Shown: piece by piece, positions 1 through 5,786 of the stretch | Layout of the letters: each line of letters starts with the position of its first letter | How positions within the stretch are numbered: the stretch's first letter is position 1 | Assembly (NCBI GenBank): GCA_947174975.1 | Contig: CAMWLA010000056.1 | Coordinates: forward strand, 1 to 7,765 | Reading direction: 5' to 3' | Length of the DNA stretch: 7,765 bases | Origin: an uncultured Clostridia bacterium | GTDB lineage: Bacteria > Bacillota > Clostridia > Christensenellales > Borkfalkiaceae | The notes under the pieces: generated by a model | What the model was told of the DNA's origin: nothing | Databases searched by the model: none | The model's input: the letters and a program-made list of their open reading frames with translations, nothing else | Program-made: the position numbers and the translations under genes

Positions 1-216
1 GCCTATCGATACGGTAGTTTTACCCTCACCGCTTGCGGTAGGATTTATCGCCGTAACTAAAATTAATTTTGATTTCGGTTTTACGTTTTTTAAATCGATT
101 TTAGCTTTGTATTTGCCGTACAATTCAAGATTATCTTCGGATAAATTAAGCTTTTTTGCTATTTCGCGGATATCTTTCAATTTACAGCTTTCGGCAATTT
201 CAATATCAGACAGCAT
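1..216 (-). CDS. fhs: Formate-tetrahydrofolate ligase, N-terminal part (runs off the left edge)
   Basis: Reading leftwards from the ATG at 216-214 gives 72 open codons up to the window edge. The protein begins MLSDIEIAES, has the ELYGKYKAKI stretch (residues 31-40) and then LILVTAINPT followed by ASGEGKTT (61-68). This is the N-terminal signature and phosphate-binding loop of formate-tetrahydrofolate ligase, where most members read PTPAGEGKTT. The enzyme is cytosolic and uses ATP to join formate to tetrahydrofolate, giving 10-formyl-tetrahydrofolate for purine synthesis, initiator-Met formylation and, in acetogens, the methyl branch of the Wood-Ljungdahl pathway. The full protein is normally about 550-560 residues, so roughly 13% is present. 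An AAAGG Shine-Dalgarno lies at 228-224, seven bases before the ATG. The gene is divergent from glyS. The sequence does not show whether the host is an acetogen. Confidence 0.93.
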   Translation of the reverse strand, partial: MLSDIEIAESCKLKDIREIAKKLNLSEDNLELYGKYKAKIDLKNVKPKSKLILVTAINPTASGEGKTTVSIG

Positions 217-244
217 TTCTATACCTTTATTTCAAATATATAAA

Positions 245-274
245 ATTATAACACAAGGCACGCTTAAATGTATA
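245..274 (-). promoter_or_regulatory. Probable promoter of fhs, extended -10
   Basis: On the minus strand a perfect TATAAT (250-245) is preceded by TGT (253-251), giving the extended -10 TGTTATAAT. A weak -35, TATACA (274-269, four of six consensus bases), lies 18 bases upstream. The start would fall near 238, leaving a leader of about 22 bases that carries the AAAGG ribosome site at 228-224. No riboswitch or hairpin is visible in this short leader. The same TGTTATAAT string occurs in the candidate promoter of the membrane-protein gene, and TGTTATATT in that of metK. Confidence 0.65.
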
Positions 275-318
275 TCGTTTAAAACAACTTTTTTTAAATA
301 TTTTATATATAATCACGC

Positions 319-347
319 TTGACTTGACTTTACAATTAATATAAAAT
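319..347 (+). promoter_or_regulatory. Probable promoter of glyS
   Basis: TTGACT (319-324) and TAAAAT (342-347) are separated by 17 bases and would start transcription near 354. That leaves about 22 bases of leader with a strong AAAGGAG ribosome site (362-368), seven bases before the glyS ATG. TTGACT occurs twice, overlapping (319-324 and 324-329). The second copy has only TATAGC at the right distance, so the first is preferred. The leader is far too short for a T-box, which controls glycyl-tRNA synthetase genes in many Bacillota. Confidence 0.55.
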
Positions 348-375
348 ATAGCTATACTTTTAAAGGAGCTTTATT

Positions 376-1779
376 ATGGCAGAGAAAAAACGCGCCGTGA
401 CTATGGAAAAATTAGTCGCGTTATGTAAAAACAGAGGTTTTATATTCCCCGGAAGTGAAATTTACGGTGGACTTGCTAATACTTGGGACTTCGGTCCTCT
501 CGGCGTTGAATTTAAAAATAACGTAAAAAAAGCGTGGTGGAAAAAATTCGTTCAGGAAAATCCGTACAATACGGGACTTGACTGTGCTATACTTATGAAC
601 CCGCGTACTTGGAAAGCTTCGGGACATTTAGGCGGCTTCACCGACCCCCTTATGGACTGCAAAAGCTGCAAATCACGCCACCGTGCGGATAACCTTATCG
701 AGGACTACTGCAAAAAGCATAAGCTTAACATAAGCGTTGAAAGTATGGATAACGAAGCTATGGAAAGCTTCATAACAGAAAAGAAAATCGCTTGCCCCGT
801 ATGCGGAAAAAGCGACTTTACGCCGATAAGAAAATTCAACCTTATGTTTAAAACGTTTCAAGGCGTTACCGAGGACAGCGTAAACACCGTATACCTCCGC
901 CCCGAAACTGCGCAAAGCATTTTCGTTAACTTCAAAAACGTACAGCGTTCGTCGCGTATGCGCGTACCTTTCGGCGTAGGACAAATCGGTAAATCTTTCA
1001 GAAACGAAATCACTCCTGGTAACTTTATTTTCCGCGTGCGCGAGTTCGAGCAAATGGAGCTTGAATTTTTCTGCAAGCCCGATACAGATCTGGAATGGTT
1101 TGCATACTGGGAAAAATACTGCAAGGACTTCCTCACTTCGCTCGGAATAAGCGAAGAAAATCTCAAACTGAGAGCACACTCAAAAGAAGAGCTTTGTTTC
1201 TACTCAAAGGCGACTACCGACTTTGAATATAACTTCGCGTTCGGCTGGGGTGAGCTTTGGGGAATTGCCGACAGAACTGATTACGATTTGAAACAGCACC
1301 AAGCGGAAAGCGGTGAAAATATGGAATATACCGACCCCGTTACTAACGAAAAGTACATTCCTTACGTGGTTGAACCCTCGCTTGGCGTTGAGAGAGTTTT
1401 TCTTGCATTCTTAACCGAAGCGTACGACGAAGAAGTACTTGACGCGGAAAAGAACGATATCAGAACGGTTTTGCACCTTCACCCCTTCCTTGCGCCCTAC
1501 AAAGCGTGCGTTTTGCCCTTGCAGAAGAATTTATCCGAAAAGGCCGACGAGGTTTACAGAAAGCTTGCAAAGAAGTTCTCAGTGACTTATGACGTTACGG
1601 GCTCAATCGGAAAGAGATACCGCCGTCAAGACGAAATAGGTACTCCTTTCTGCATTACCGTTGACTTCGATACTTTAAACGACGACACAGTAACGGTGCG
1701 CGATAGAGACAGTATGGAGCAGATAAGGCTGAAAATCGACGAGCTTGAAGCTTATATCGAAAAGAGCCTTGAATTTTAA
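376..1779 (+). CDS. glyS: Glycyl-tRNA synthetase, dimeric (alpha2) type
   Basis: This 467-residue class II synthetase charges tRNA-Gly with glycine in the cytosol, using ATP. It is the single-chain eukaryote/Gram-positive type, not the two-subunit GlyQ/GlyS type; Gram-positive members are typically about 460 residues, so it looks complete. Visible landmarks are the N-terminal PGSEIYGGLANTWDFGPLG (25-43), the motif 1 area ASGHLGGFTDP (81-91), and possible metal-binding cysteine pairs CxxC at 95/98 and 140/143. They are followed by RPETAQ (175-180), the motif 2 core FRNEITPGNFIFRVREFEQM (209-228) and motif 3 EPSLGVERVFLAFL (333-346). The anticodon-binding domain runs from about 368 to 462 and includes DVTGSIGKRYRRQDEIGTP (406-424). 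The start is fixed by the AAAGGAG site at 362-368. The gene stands alone between its own promoter and a terminator. Some databases call this form glyQS. Confidence 0.97.
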   Translation: MAEKKRAVTMEKLVALCKNRGFIFPGSEIYGGLANTWDFGPLGVEFKNNVKKAWWKKFVQENPYNTGLDCAILMNPRTWKASGHLGGFTDPLMDCKSCKSRHRADNLIEDYCKKHKLNISVESMDNEAMESFITEKKIACPVCGKSDFTPIRKFNLMFKTFQGVTEDSVNTVYLRPETAQSIFVNFKNVQRSSRMRVPFGVGQIGKSFRNEITPGNFIFRVREFEQMELEFFCKPDTDLEWFAYWEKYCKDFLTSLGISEENLKLRAHSKEELCFYSKATTDFEYNFAFGWGELWGIADRTDYDLKQHQAESGENMEYTDPVTNEKYIPYVVEPSLGVERVFLAFLTEAYDEEVLDAEKNDIRTVLHLHPFLAPYKACVLPLQKNLSEKADEVYRKLAKKFSVTYDVTGSIGKRYRRQDEIGTPFCITVDFDTLNDDTVTVRDRDSMEQIRLKIDELEAYIEKSLEF

Positions 1780-1795
1780 ATAAATAAAAAAATTA

Positions 1796-1823
1796 GGCGG
1801 TGCAATAAAGCACCGCCTTTTTT
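1796..1823. terminator. Bidirectional terminator between glyS and the convergent membrane-protein gene
   Basis: A perfect 8-bp stem, GGCGGTGC (1796-1803) and GCACCGCC (1810-1817), encloses the loop AATAAA. On the plus strand it is followed by six Ts (1818-1823). On the minus strand it is followed by a T-rich run from the A-rich stretch at about 1779-1795. It can therefore end both glyS transcripts and the minus-strand transcript. The TAA stop of the minus gene (1824-1822) overlaps the end of the T run, so that transcript enters the hairpin immediately after its stop codon. Confidence 0.93.
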
Positions 1824-2835
1824 AATCGTTGTTTTCCGTACTTTTATCGATATATTTATCGAGTATAGACATTCCTATTTTTTTGCCTATGCCCATAAGC
1901 CTTGATTTTACCGACTTAGGTTCCTTTACTTCCTCTTCAATACTGCCCTCTAAGTTTAAATCTCTGCAAGGGTCAAAAGTAATATAACCGCATTCGGTTG
2001 CATAAGCGAATATGGTTTTGAGTATCCCTTCTACAAGCGGTTTATCCTCTTCAAGCGCATCGCCGACTATGCCCAAAAGCTGTGCCGGTTTAATTGCCGT
2101 TATGTATTTTCCGCCTATTGCGGGAATTATTAAAGTATCCAAGCATACGCCGATAGAATCGTAATATTTCTTTGAAACTTTCCTTACGGAATTTTTGTCA
2201 CTGCCGGAAGTCAAAGTCTGCTCATACCATTCGAGCGCGACCGTTGCAAAGCGGTATTTAACTTTTACGGGAGATAAAAGCCACCGTGCAAGCTTTCCGA
2301 GTCCTCCGCAAAGCAAAGGAATCATCTGTATTACAAGACAAATTATAGAAAAGATTATAAGTACTATATCAACCGCTACGTGTTTTGCGGCGTACTGTTC
2401 ACCACCCATTGCAAACACGAGCGCGACTATGGTTATTGCGATAGAGCTGATACGTACGGCTAAACGGAAATAAGAAAGCACACGTTTAAACTTTTTAATG
2501 TTTTTAGCCTTTGCCTTTATACTGCACATCGTCAAAATAAACATTGTGATAAACAGTACGGCATACACACCGAGCAAGCTGTATAACACAATATCCGCAG
2601 ATAAGCTAAGCTTACTCAAAAGCCCCGTGCCGAGAATGTAAGCAACGTAAACCAACGTAAACGCAAGGCTGAAAGACATGGTTAAGAGATTGAGTCTGCG
2701 CCCTATTACCGCACGGTTATTATATATGTTTTTTAAGACGCTTCTTATATCGTAAACGTCCTTTGCAAGCGTAAAAGTTTCTTCGGCATTTATGGTGTGC
2801 CTGATATTTACTTTTTCTTCGTTTTTTTCTTCCAT
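1822..2835 (-). CDS. Unrecognised membrane protein with four predicted transmembrane helices
   Basis: I do not recognise a family for this 337-residue protein. Residues 1-48 are charged and start MEEKNEEK. Hydrophobic segments lie at about 49-72, 82-104, 125-143 and 153-176, arranged as two hairpins with a basic loop between them (KAKAKNIKKFKR, 107-118). The remaining 160 residues are soluble, with helical-looking stretches (194-225, 250-282), a cysteine pair at 281 and 290, an acidic patch EEE (300-302), and a basic C-terminus. No signal peptide, catalytic motif or nucleotide-binding motif is visible. By the positive-inside tendency, both ends are probably cytoplasmic. It starts 7 bases after the ABC-F stop. 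The ATG at 2835 is the only plausible start, because the frame has a TAG at 2880-2878 and no ATG, GTG or TTG in between. The nearest good Shine-Dalgarno (GGAG, 2857-2854) lies 18 bases away; see the promoter at 2842-2871. Confidence 0.82.
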   Translation of the reverse strand: MEEKNEEKVNIRHTINAEETFTLAKDVYDIRSVLKNIYNNRAVIGRRLNLLTMSFSLAFTLVYVAYILGTGLLSKLSLSADIVLYSLLGVYAVLFITMFILTMCSIKAKAKNIKKFKRVLSYFRLAVRISSIAITIVALVFAMGGEQYAAKHVAVDIVLIIFSIICLVIQMIPLLCGGLGKLARWLLSPVKVKYRFATVALEWYEQTLTSGSDKNSVRKVSKKYYDSIGVCLDTLIIPAIGGKYITAIKPAQLLGIVGDALEEDKPLVEGILKTIFAYATECGYITFDPCRDLNLEGSIEEEVKEPKSVKSRLMGIGKKIGMSILDKYIDKSTENND

Positions 2836-2841
2836 ATCCCT

Positions 2842-2871
2842 ATTATAACATATCTCCGTATTCGTTGTAAA
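2842..2871 (-). promoter_or_regulatory. Probable internal promoter giving a leaderless mRNA for the membrane-protein gene
   Basis: Inside the last codons of the ABC-F gene the minus strand reads TTTACA (2871-2866, five of six consensus bases), an 18-base spacer ending in TGT, then a perfect TATAAT (2847-2842). This is an extended -10, TGTTATAAT. Exactly six bases (2841-2836) separate it from the ATG at 2835-2833, so the usual start distance puts +1 at or next to the A of the start codon. The TATAAT overlaps the tandem stops TAA-TAG of the ABC-F gene, so part of the string is set by coding. Readthrough from upstream is also possible. Confidence 0.55.
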
Positions 2872-4708
2872 ACTTATCTAACTGTAATTTTATTCCTTCC
2901 AATTCTTTTAAAAGCTCGTTCACCTTAATATAATCAGCGGCGATTTCGGGATCTGCAAGCATATCGTTTATTCGCTGCTCGTCTTGTTCTAATTCCGAAA
3001 TGCGAGCTTCAAGCTTTTTTAGCTGCTGTTTTTTACGCTCTTCCTCCGCACGCTCTTTTCCAGAACGGTGGAATGACTTTTTCTTCGTAATCTGATTATT
3101 ATTTTTAATTTCGCTCAGTTTCTTCTTTTCTGCGTTAAAGCTTTCATAACCGCCGTCAAAATAATTGAGTCTTCCGTCTGCGATTTCAGCAATCTTATCC
3201 GCAAGCGCGGAAATAAAATATCTGTCATGCGATACGAATATAAGCGTTCCGTCAAATTTCTTCAACGCGTTTTCAAGCCCCTCGCGGGCGGGCAAATCGA
3301 GGTGGTTCGTCGGTTCGTCCAGTAAAAGTACGTTGCCGTGTTCGCATTCCAAAATACACAGCGCAAGCTTTGCCCTCTCCCCGCCGGAAAGCGATTTTAC
3401 TTTTTTTTGCATATCTTCGGCGAACAGTCCGCAGCGCGCAAGCGCGCTTCTTGCCTCCGTTTGGGTATAACCGACGTGCCTTTCCCAAAGCTCGGCAAGC
3501 ACGGTGTTTTCACCGTCGAGGTTTGCAGATTCTTGGTCGTAATAAGCAATTTTTACAAATCTGCCCACTCTTATTGAAGCGTTACCGTGCAGTATCTCTT
3601 TTAAAAGAGTACTTTTGCCCGTTCCGTTTTCACCGACGATTGCTATCTTCTCACCGCGTCTTACGCTGATATTTCCGTCCGATATGAGCTTTTTACTACC
3701 GCGTTCGAGATTAAGCCCCACTATATCCAAAACTTGCTCGTAGGGAGAAACGCTGAACTCAAACTTAAACGACGGCGGTTTGGGCGGCGTGAACGGCTTT
3801 TCCAAAATCTCCATTCTTTCAAGCTGTTTTACGCGGCTCTGCGCCGATTTCGCTGTAGTTGCCCGCACTATATTTCTGTCTACGTAATATTGAAGCTTAG
3901 CGCGCTCCTCTTGCTGTGCTTCGTATTCTTTGAGTAAACGCTGATAGCGTTCGGCTTTTAAAACTTTATATTTTGAATAATTACCCGCAAAAGAAGTCAA
4001 GCGCTTATTTTCAATTTCGAGTATGCGTGAAACCGTTTTATCAAGAAAATATCTGTCGTGCGACACCACTAGAATTGCGCCCTTGAAGGTTTGAAGATAT
4101 TCTTCAAGCCAAAACAGCGTAGTTATATCCAAGTGGTTTGTAGGTTCGTCCAAAATCAAAAGGTCAGGACTTTCCAACAGAAGCCTTGCAAGTTTAAGTC
4201 TTGTCTTTTCCCCGCCAGACAGAGTATCGATAACCCTATCGTACATTTTAGAAAAGCCCATACCGTTTAGCACTGTTTTGATTTTTACTTCCACGTTGAA
4301 ACAGTCGTGTGCGGAAATAAATTTATTTAAGCTTTCTATCTTTACAGACAGCACGTCGTATTCACGGCTGGGAAACGGCGCATTAGCAAGTTCGGCGGAT
4401 AATACGGAAAGCTTTTCTACTGCATTCAATTCTTGACTGAAAATTTCAAGCATTTCAGAATAGACTGAGTTTCCGCTTTCATAACCTCCGTTCTGTTCGA
4501 GATAGCCGACTTTAAGTCCGTTTTTTCTTGCAATTTGTCCCGCATCGGCTTCAAGCTCGCCCAAAATAAGCTTTATAAGTGTGGTCTTCCCCTCTCCGTT
4601 TGCACCGATAAGCCCGACGCGCTCGCCCTCGTTGAGTGCGAACGAAACTTTCTCGAATATTAAATTGTCACCGTAGCCGAAAGCCACGCCATCGAGCGTT
4701 ACAAGCAT
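2843..4708 (-). CDS. ABC-F family ATPase, soluble, YdiF/Uup-like
   Basis: This 621-residue protein has two ABC ATPase domains and no membrane segment, which is the ABC-F layout. ABC-F proteins bind the ribosome E site and act on translation or antibiotic protection. Domain 1 has Walker A GANGEGKT (35-42), signature LSGGEKTR (163-170), Walker B with LDEPTNHLD (186-194) and SHDR (216-219). A basic, charged linker spans about 240-325. Domain 2 has Walker A GENGTGKST (359-367), signature LSGGERAK (440-447), LDEPTNHLD (463-471) and SHDR (493-496). Residues about 528-621 are highly charged and predicted coiled coil, as in the C-terminal domain of Uup/YdiF-type members. All catalytic residues, including both Walker B glutamates, are present. 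It starts 3 bases after the radical SAM stop with a GGGA site at 4722-4719. General type is sure; resistance versus housekeeping role is not visible, though the context favours housekeeping. Confidence 0.94.
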   Translation of the reverse strand: MLVTLDGVAFGYGDNLIFEKVSFALNEGERVGLIGANGEGKTTLIKLILGELEADAGQIARKNGLKVGYLEQNGGYESGNSVYSEMLEIFSQELNAVEKLSVLSAELANAPFPSREYDVLSVKIESLNKFISAHDCFNVEVKIKTVLNGMGFSKMYDRVIDTLSGGEKTRLKLARLLLESPDLLILDEPTNHLDITTLFWLEEYLQTFKGAILVVSHDRYFLDKTVSRILEIENKRLTSFAGNYSKYKVLKAERYQRLLKEYEAQQEERAKLQYYVDRNIVRATTAKSAQSRVKQLERMEILEKPFTPPKPPSFKFEFSVSPYEQVLDIVGLNLERGSKKLISDGNISVRRGEKIAIVGENGTGKSTLLKEILHGNASIRVGRFVKIAYYDQESANLDGENTVLAELWERHVGYTQTEARSALARCGLFAEDMQKKVKSLSGGERAKLALCILECEHGNVLLLDEPTNHLDLPAREGLENALKKFDGTLIFVSHDRYFISALADKIAEIADGRLNYFDGGYESFNAEKKKLSEIKNNNQITKKKSFHRSGKERAEEERKKQQLKKLEARISELEQDEQRINDMLADPEIAADYIKVNELLKELEGIKLQLDKFYNEYGDML

Positions 4709-4711
4709 ATA

Positions 4712-5563
4712 TTAAAAGTCCCATTGGGGGATATAAGTTTCAGTCGCGCTTTCTTTATCTTGCAAGAATACGTTCTTTAAACCGTATTCCTCTACCGCGG
4801 AAAGCACTTTATTGTATTCGCGCGCAGTTATAGTGCGCTGTAATTCCTTGAAGTTTTCTATTTCGCCGAACGGCGTATACTGCCCCATTAAGCTGAAATA
4901 TACGCTGTCGGGCAGAGTTGCAATGAATTTGACAACATTTAACGAGTCGTACGAGGCAAGCGGAAGCACGAGATGGCGAACTATACAGCCGGAAAGCATT
5001 TTGCCGTCTTCGCGCATTTTTAATGGCTTTTGCGCCATAAATTCAATTGCCGGCAGAGCGTATTTTGCATAATCTTCGCGACTTGTATACCGCTTTGAAA
5101 GTGCTGGATCGATAAATTTTAAATCGGGAAGAAAAATATCTACAAATTTATCCGCCCGTTTAAGGTTTTCTATCGTTTCGTAGCCGTGAGTATTATATAC
5201 GATAGGTATTGACGGTTTATATATTGATAATGCTTGCTCGATATCGGAAAGATAATGCGTAGGGTTTACGAGATTAATATTTTCCGCGCCATCGTCTTCT
5301 AGCTTTTTGAATATATCGGCAAGTTCGCCTACCGTTATATTTTTACCGCGCATGTTGCGCGACAATTCAAAGTTTTGACAGAACACGCATTTAAGCGAAC
5401 AGCCGCAAAAAAATATGCAACCGCTACCATTTTTAAATGAAATCGGCGGTTCTTCAAACGGATGAAGATAATATTTGGCAATACGGATATCCTTTACACC
5501 GCAATAGCCGTTATTCACCCCTCTGTCCGCTCCGCAAGATACGGGGCATTGAGTACATTTCAT
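4712..5563 (-). CDS. Radical SAM protein, PflX type (COG1313-like, glycyl-radical-activase homologue)
   Basis: This 283-residue protein has the radical SAM cluster motif CxxxCxxC as C55-SLK-C59-VF-C62, preceded by GSGCIFFCG. The N-terminus has an additional cysteine set, C3, C6, C10 and C21 (MKCTQCPVSCG, then NGYCG), suggesting a second metal or Fe-S site. Further landmarks are INLVNPTHY (96-104), PIVYNTHGYE (120-129), IFLPDLKF (143-150), GCIVRHLVLP (192-201) and SLMGQYTP (224-231). These match the COG1313 family, described as homologues of pyruvate formate-lyase activating enzyme. By family, it should cleave SAM reductively to a 5'-deoxyadenosyl radical; the target is unknown, and no glycyl-radical enzyme is in the window. 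It heads the minus-strand block. The ATG at 5563 is supported because a later start would lose C3 and C6, yet there is no Shine-Dalgarno before it. Confidence 0.9.
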   Translation of the reverse strand: MKCTQCPVSCGADRGVNNGYCGVKDIRIAKYYLHPFEEPPISFKNGSGCIFFCGCSLKCVFCQNFELSRNMRGKNITVGELADIFKKLEDDGAENINLVNPTHYLSDIEQALSIYKPSIPIVYNTHGYETIENLKRADKFVDIFLPDLKFIDPALSKRYTSREDYAKYALPAIEFMAQKPLKMREDGKMLSGCIVRHLVLPLASYDSLNVVKFIATLPDSVYFSLMGQYTPFGEIENFKELQRTITAREYNKVLSAVEEYGLKNVFLQDKESATETYIPQWDF

Positions 5564-5569
5564 ATAAAT

Positions 5570-5598
5570 ATTATAATTTAAACGGCTGATAATTGCAA
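5570..5598 (-). promoter_or_regulatory. Probable promoter of the radical SAM gene, predicted leaderless
   Basis: On the minus strand TTGCAA (5598-5593, four of six consensus bases) is followed after 17 bases by a perfect TATAAT (5575-5570). Six bases (5569-5564, all A or T) then separate it from the ATG at 5563-5561, so transcription would start at or beside the start codon. The preceding 25 bases contain no purine-rich Shine-Dalgarno match. The spacing from TATAAT to ATG is identical to that at 2842-2835. Its -35 stands seven bases from the -35 of the divergent metK promoter. Confidence 0.65.
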
Positions 5599-5605
5599 GT
5601 TTTGT

Positions 5606-5634
5606 TTGACATAAATTAAATATTGTGTTATATT
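5606..5634 (+). promoter_or_regulatory. Promoter of the metK riboswitch transcript
   Basis: A perfect TTGACA (5606-5611), a 17-base spacer and TATATT (5629-5634), with TGT directly before it (5626-5628), make an extended -10, TGTTATATT. The start would fall around 5641, two bases before the first paired base of the riboswitch P1 helix at 5643. That fit supports both the promoter and the riboswitch call. This is the strongest promoter match in the window. Confidence 0.88.
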
Positions 5635-5642
5635 GATTAAAA

Positions 5643-5723
5643 CCTATAAAGAGTGTGCGAGAGAACGGCTCTTAGACCACACAGCAACCTGCAACGCAAG
5701 GTGCTAACGCCGAGAACTATGGG
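5643..5723 (+). promoter_or_regulatory. SAM riboswitch aptamer (S-box / SAM-I superfamily) lacking P4
   Basis: The conserved S-box core is visible as AGAGTG (5650-5655), CAGCAACC (5682-5689) and AGGTGCTAA (5699-5707). P1 pairs CCTATA (5643-5648) with TATGGG (5718-5723). The lower P2 pairs GTGTG (5653-5657) with CACAC (5678-5682). Upper P2 pairs GAG (5661-5663) with CTC (5669-5671) around the loop AACGG. The asymmetric CGA / TTAGAC stretch between them looks like the S-box kink-turn. P3 is short: ACCTGC (5687-5692), loop AAC, GC, a bulged A, then AGGT (5699-5702). The loop CGG (5666-5668) can pair with CCG (5710-5712) as the pseudoknot. Only 10 bases (5708-5717) remain before P1 closes, too few for the usual P4 helix, so it resembles the SAM-I/SAM-IV variant form. 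It binds S-adenosylmethionine and sits directly ahead of metK. Confidence 0.88.
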
Positions 5724-5740
5724 AATTATAATGAAAAATT

Positions 5741-5774
5741 ACCCCGCTCGGCTGAGCGGGGTTAATATTTTTTT
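5741..5774 (+). terminator. Riboswitch-controlled terminator before metK
   Basis: A 9-bp stem, ACCCCGCTC (5741-5749) and GAGCGGGGT (5754-5762), closes a GGCT loop. It is followed by TAATA and seven Ts (5768-5774). A competing antiterminator is visible: GGGAATT (5721-5727) can pair with AATT (5737-5740) and CCC (5742-5744), leaving A5741 bulged. That pairing uses the three Gs of the 3' strand of P1 and the left arm of the terminator. SAM binding stabilises P1, frees the terminator and stops transcription. Without SAM the antiterminator forms and metK is read. Confidence 0.9.
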
Positions 5775-5786
5775 AGAGGAAAACTT

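Noticed and set aside
107..322. 71-codon plus-strand open frame crossing the fhs start
   Set aside because: It is antisense to fhs and then runs through the AT-rich promoter region, with no ribosome site and low-complexity composition.
353..358. TATACT as -10 of the glyS promoter
   Set aside because: It would start transcription at about 365, within the AAAGGAG ribosome site, and its -35 (TTACAA, 330-335) is poor; TTGACT/TAAAAT fits better.
673..1179. 168-codon open frame on the minus strand inside glyS
   Set aside because: It lies entirely opposite a clear glyS with all synthetase motifs, and its translation has no family features; it is a codon-usage shadow.
2854..2857. GGAG as Shine-Dalgarno for the membrane-protein gene
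   Set aside because: It is 18 bases from the only available ATG, well beyond working distance, and lies within the ABC-F coding sequence.
3433..3448. GCGCGC-AA-GCGCGC inverted repeat inside the ABC-F gene
   Set aside because: It lies within coding sequence for an Ala/Arg-rich stretch, has no T run on either strand and fits the reading frame; it is probably chance.
5727..5732. TATAAT on the plus strand within the riboswitch expression platform
   Set aside because: There is no -35 at the right distance, and the bases are explained by the antiterminator pairing; the terminator would still lie downstream.
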